Below are positions 62,323 to 64,000 of a DNA stretch of 64,000 bases, one piece after another. This DNA is from Dyella sp. RRB7 (GTDB taxonomy: Bacteria; Pseudomonadota; Gammaproteobacteria; Xanthomonadales; Rhodanobacteraceae). The DNA is taken from NCBI RefSeq assembly GCF_022761115.1, contig NZ_JAKWJS010000003.1, positions 372,001-436,000 on the forward strand, read 5' to 3'. Each line of letters begins with the position of its first letter. Positions within the stretch are counted from its first letter, which is position 1. The notes under the pieces were generated by a model that had not been told where the DNA came from, searched no databases, and was given only the letters and a program-made list of their open reading frames with translations. The position numbers and the translations under genes are program-made.

Positions 62323-63003
62323 ATGGACTCGGCGAAACTGACCTTTCGGGAGTTGAACGATCGTATTGAGGCACTACCGCAGCATCCGAGCATGTCGGTG
62401 CAAGCTTCAAAGCGCACTCAATGGGGCTATTTCATCGGGTTTGCAGCCTGGGGCGCGGGGCTCCTTCTAGCCAAACTGCTTCCCCATAACCAGATCTACA
62501 CCGTGGTGGTCACCGCGGTGATGTTGATCGTCGAACTCGTCGCCATGGCTGTCGCGGTGATCCCCCAGCGCCCATGGAGGCTACCCGGATTCCGCCAGGA
62601 GCGCTGCGAATACGCGGAGCAGCTGGATTTCGACATGCCTCACCATGCCGAACTCATTCAATGGCTGCGGACATTTCCCAGAGAGCAACTCGAAGCGATG
62701 GGGGAATACGCCGCCCATCGCCATGAGCGCCTCAAAGACAAACTACCGTTGCTCACTGGAAGCCTGGAAAAGCTGGGCGCGCTTCCCATCGTGATCGCCC
62801 TCTACATCCAGTTCAAAGACCTCCATTGGCCACCGCAACCGAGCTGGGCTGAGATAATCCTGGGGGCTGCGCTTGTACTCTGCTATTGGTCGAGCCTGCT
62901 GCAAGTTAGCGTCCGCTTTCGCGTAGCGCTTTACGAAACCCTGCTTAGAAAGGCAGCGGACGCGCCCGACATCTGCACCAGCGACCACGGTCGCTGCAAC
63001 TAG
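62323..63003 (+). CDS. Two-to-three-helix membrane protein of unknown family
   Basis: A 226-residue protein. Hydrophobic segments lie at about residues 33-52, 56-78 and 180-205; a helical charged region with HHAELIQWLRTFPREQLEAM lies between. AAGGGGGAGCT precedes the ATG. The style resembles small envelope proteins encoded near polymorphic toxin or orphan loci, but I recognise no family. Confidence 0.65.
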   Translation: MDSAKLTFRELNDRIEALPQHPSMSVQASKRTQWGYFIGFAAWGAGLLLAKLLPHNQIYTVVVTAVMLIVELVAMAVAVIPQRPWRLPGFRQERCEYAEQLDFDMPHHAELIQWLRTFPREQLEAMGEYAAHRHERLKDKLPLLTGSLEKLGALPIVIALYIQFKDLHWPPQPSWAEIILGAALVLCYWSSLLQVSVRFRVALYETLLRKAADAPDICTSDHGRCN

Positions 63004-63063
63004 CGATGCCACCAGGTGGAGGCCACGTTGGGCTCTCCACCGGAAGAGGCCATGCTTCGGCTG

Positions 63064-64000
63064 TCACGAGCCCAGATAGTTCTTTAGCCAGATGCCTTTC
63101 AAGTACTTGAGTGCCTGCATATAAACATTGTCGTTATTGTTGTGCTGTATGCAAATGGGCAGTATCCATACCGAGTTCGAGCCCTGGGGAACGATCGATG
63201 CGTGGGTTCCGCCAATGACATGGCCACCCACCAGCGAGTTCCCGCAGTTGAAGCCGTTGGATTGGTAGGATGTGCAAACGACGGGATACGTGCCGAACTG
63301 ATTCGCCCATAGCTGTATCCATGACAGGCCGGCGATCTTTGGATCATTGGTACTGCCAATGACGTTGGCGAAAGCCTCTCCATAAGTGAGCGTGACTTCG
63401 CCGCCAAACACCGAATCCACGGTGAAAATTTCGTCCTGGGGGCCATACTGGCGCCCCGGCTCATGGAAACCCAGAAATTTCCCGCCTCGATACACCGTGA
63501 GGAACTGCTGGTGCTCCTCGGCCGACATCTCGGGCGGATCCTTGCGAACCTGCACGATCAGTTGGGGTACTTTTTTCAATGCGTCAATCAACCTGTCACT
63601 GACGGTTCTCACGATGCCCCTGAAGACATCCCGAAGCCCCGGCGTCAGCGTTGTCAGGTAGTTCCAATGCGGGTTGGCCGCCAGTTCATCGCTCACGAAG
63701 CCACCGCCAGCGCTCCGTTGGCGGCAATACTCCGTCGTTCCCTGGGGCACCGTGGTGAGACACATGGACCCCGCGGAATCGAAATCGGTACCGCAGACCG
63801 TAATGACACGTCGATCCGGCTCATAGGTGTATTCGAAGCTGAATTGGCCAAGCAGCCGGCGCCCCTCGAAAGAGGAAATCACGCCGAGATCGACAAAATC
63901 CGAGCGGGCGACATTGGTGCCCTCGTCCAGCTTGAACGCGACCGTGTGCTCGCTATCGGACAACGATACGAATTCGTTGCGATAGGGGTTTGGCAGCGAG
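63064..64000 (-). CDS. Large hypothetical protein, 3' part, with Cys/His-rich C-terminus
   Basis: The frame is open to base 64000, so the gene starts outside the window and 311 residues are visible. The upstream codons read NPYRNEFVSL, so a TTG at 63963 is not the start. The C-terminal 110 residues contain CTSYQSNGFNCGNSLVGGHV and ILPICIQHNNND, a Cys/His spacing that recalls HNH-type nuclease or zinc-binding folds; this is only a resemblance. The middle (RGIVRTVSDRLIDALKKVPQ, EEHQQFLTVYRGGKFLGF) has no recognised domain. Confidence 0.7.
   Translation of the reverse strand, partial: SLPNPYRNEFVSLSDSEHTVAFKLDEGTNVARSDFVDLGVISSFEGRRLLGQFSFEYTYEPDRRVITVCGTDFDSAGSMCLTTVPQGTTEYCRQRSAGGGFVSDELAANPHWNYLTTLTPGLRDVFRGIVRTVSDRLIDALKKVPQLIVQVRKDPPEMSAEEHQQFLTVYRGGKFLGFHEPGRQYGPQDEIFTVDSVFGGEVTLTYGEAFANVIGSTNDPKIAGLSWIQLWANQFGTYPVVCTSYQSNGFNCGNSLVGGHVIGGTHASIVPQGSNSVWILPICIQHNNNDNVYMQALKYLKGIWLKNYLGS

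Noticed and set aside
1-64000. CRISPR array, tRNA, rRNA, insertion sequence or prophage
   Set aside because: No regularly spaced repeats, tRNA-like cloverleaf, transposase motif or phage structural gene was found by reading.

Overview
The window is a 64-kb chromosomal piece of a high-GC gammaproteobacterium, most likely of the Xanthomonadales (Rhodanobacteraceae: Dyella, Luteibacter, Rhodanobacter or Frateuria). This placement is inferred from protein style (YajQ, YaeQ, SelO, DUF3820, many secreted peptidases) and from dispersed palindromic repeats of the kind seen between xanthomonad genes (17863-18176, 36083-36110). I see no rRNA, tRNA, CRISPR array, insertion sequence, prophage or replication origin.

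Layout. 1-4.9 kb: end of a PhzF-type isomerase, DUF188 protein, beta-hydroxyacid dehydrogenase, HI0933-type flavoprotein, YajQ, DUF1345 membrane protein and a small acetyltransferase. 5.0-7.4 kb: DAHP synthase behind an attenuator whose leader peptide carries Tyr-Phe-Trp-Phe-Tyr-Gly-Tyr codons; this is the best regulatory find in the window. A DUF2236 gene runs divergently. 7.4-12.5 kb: NERD-UvrD helicase, SH3/proline-repeat secreted protein, and SelO abutting a small HExxH membrane protein. 12.9-15.7 kb: three rRNA-type modification genes (rsuA, rsmC-like, RluA-like). 15.8-24.6 kb: secreted serine protease, repeat block, NfeD/SPFH membrane pair, YaeQ, second HI0933-type flavoprotein, HDOD protein and luciferase-like oxidoreductase. 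24.7-41 kb: many exported proteins (beta-propeller, creatininase-like, Ntn amidase, methyltransferase, M20 and M28 peptidases, Spy-like protein, DUF2252, phosphoesterase), plus two 2H phosphoesterases and a GIY-YIG protein. 41.3-49.5 kb: Kup potassium transporter, a BlaI/M56 sensor pair with visible operators, three membrane genes ending in a FUSC exporter, and an M61 peptidase. 49.7-59.1 kb: small-molecule and regulatory genes (DOPA-dioxygenase-like protein, DctA-like carrier, cysteine-dioxygenase-like protein, AraC, VOC, GNAT, ICMT-like, TAT hydrolase with divergent LysR, GlxA-type regulator, cytochrome P460).

59.2-64 kb is less conserved. It holds a DUF4424 gene cut by an in-frame stop, a probable frameshifted gene with a tiny overlapping ORF, DUF3820, an orphan membrane protein and the 3' part of a large unknown protein that runs off the window.

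Most genes are chromosomal housekeeping or envelope functions. Coupled units shown by stop/start overlap are phzF-DUF188, rsmC-rsuA, blaI-M56, VOC-AraC and SelO-HExxH protein. Family names come from recognising motifs by eye; no database search was run.
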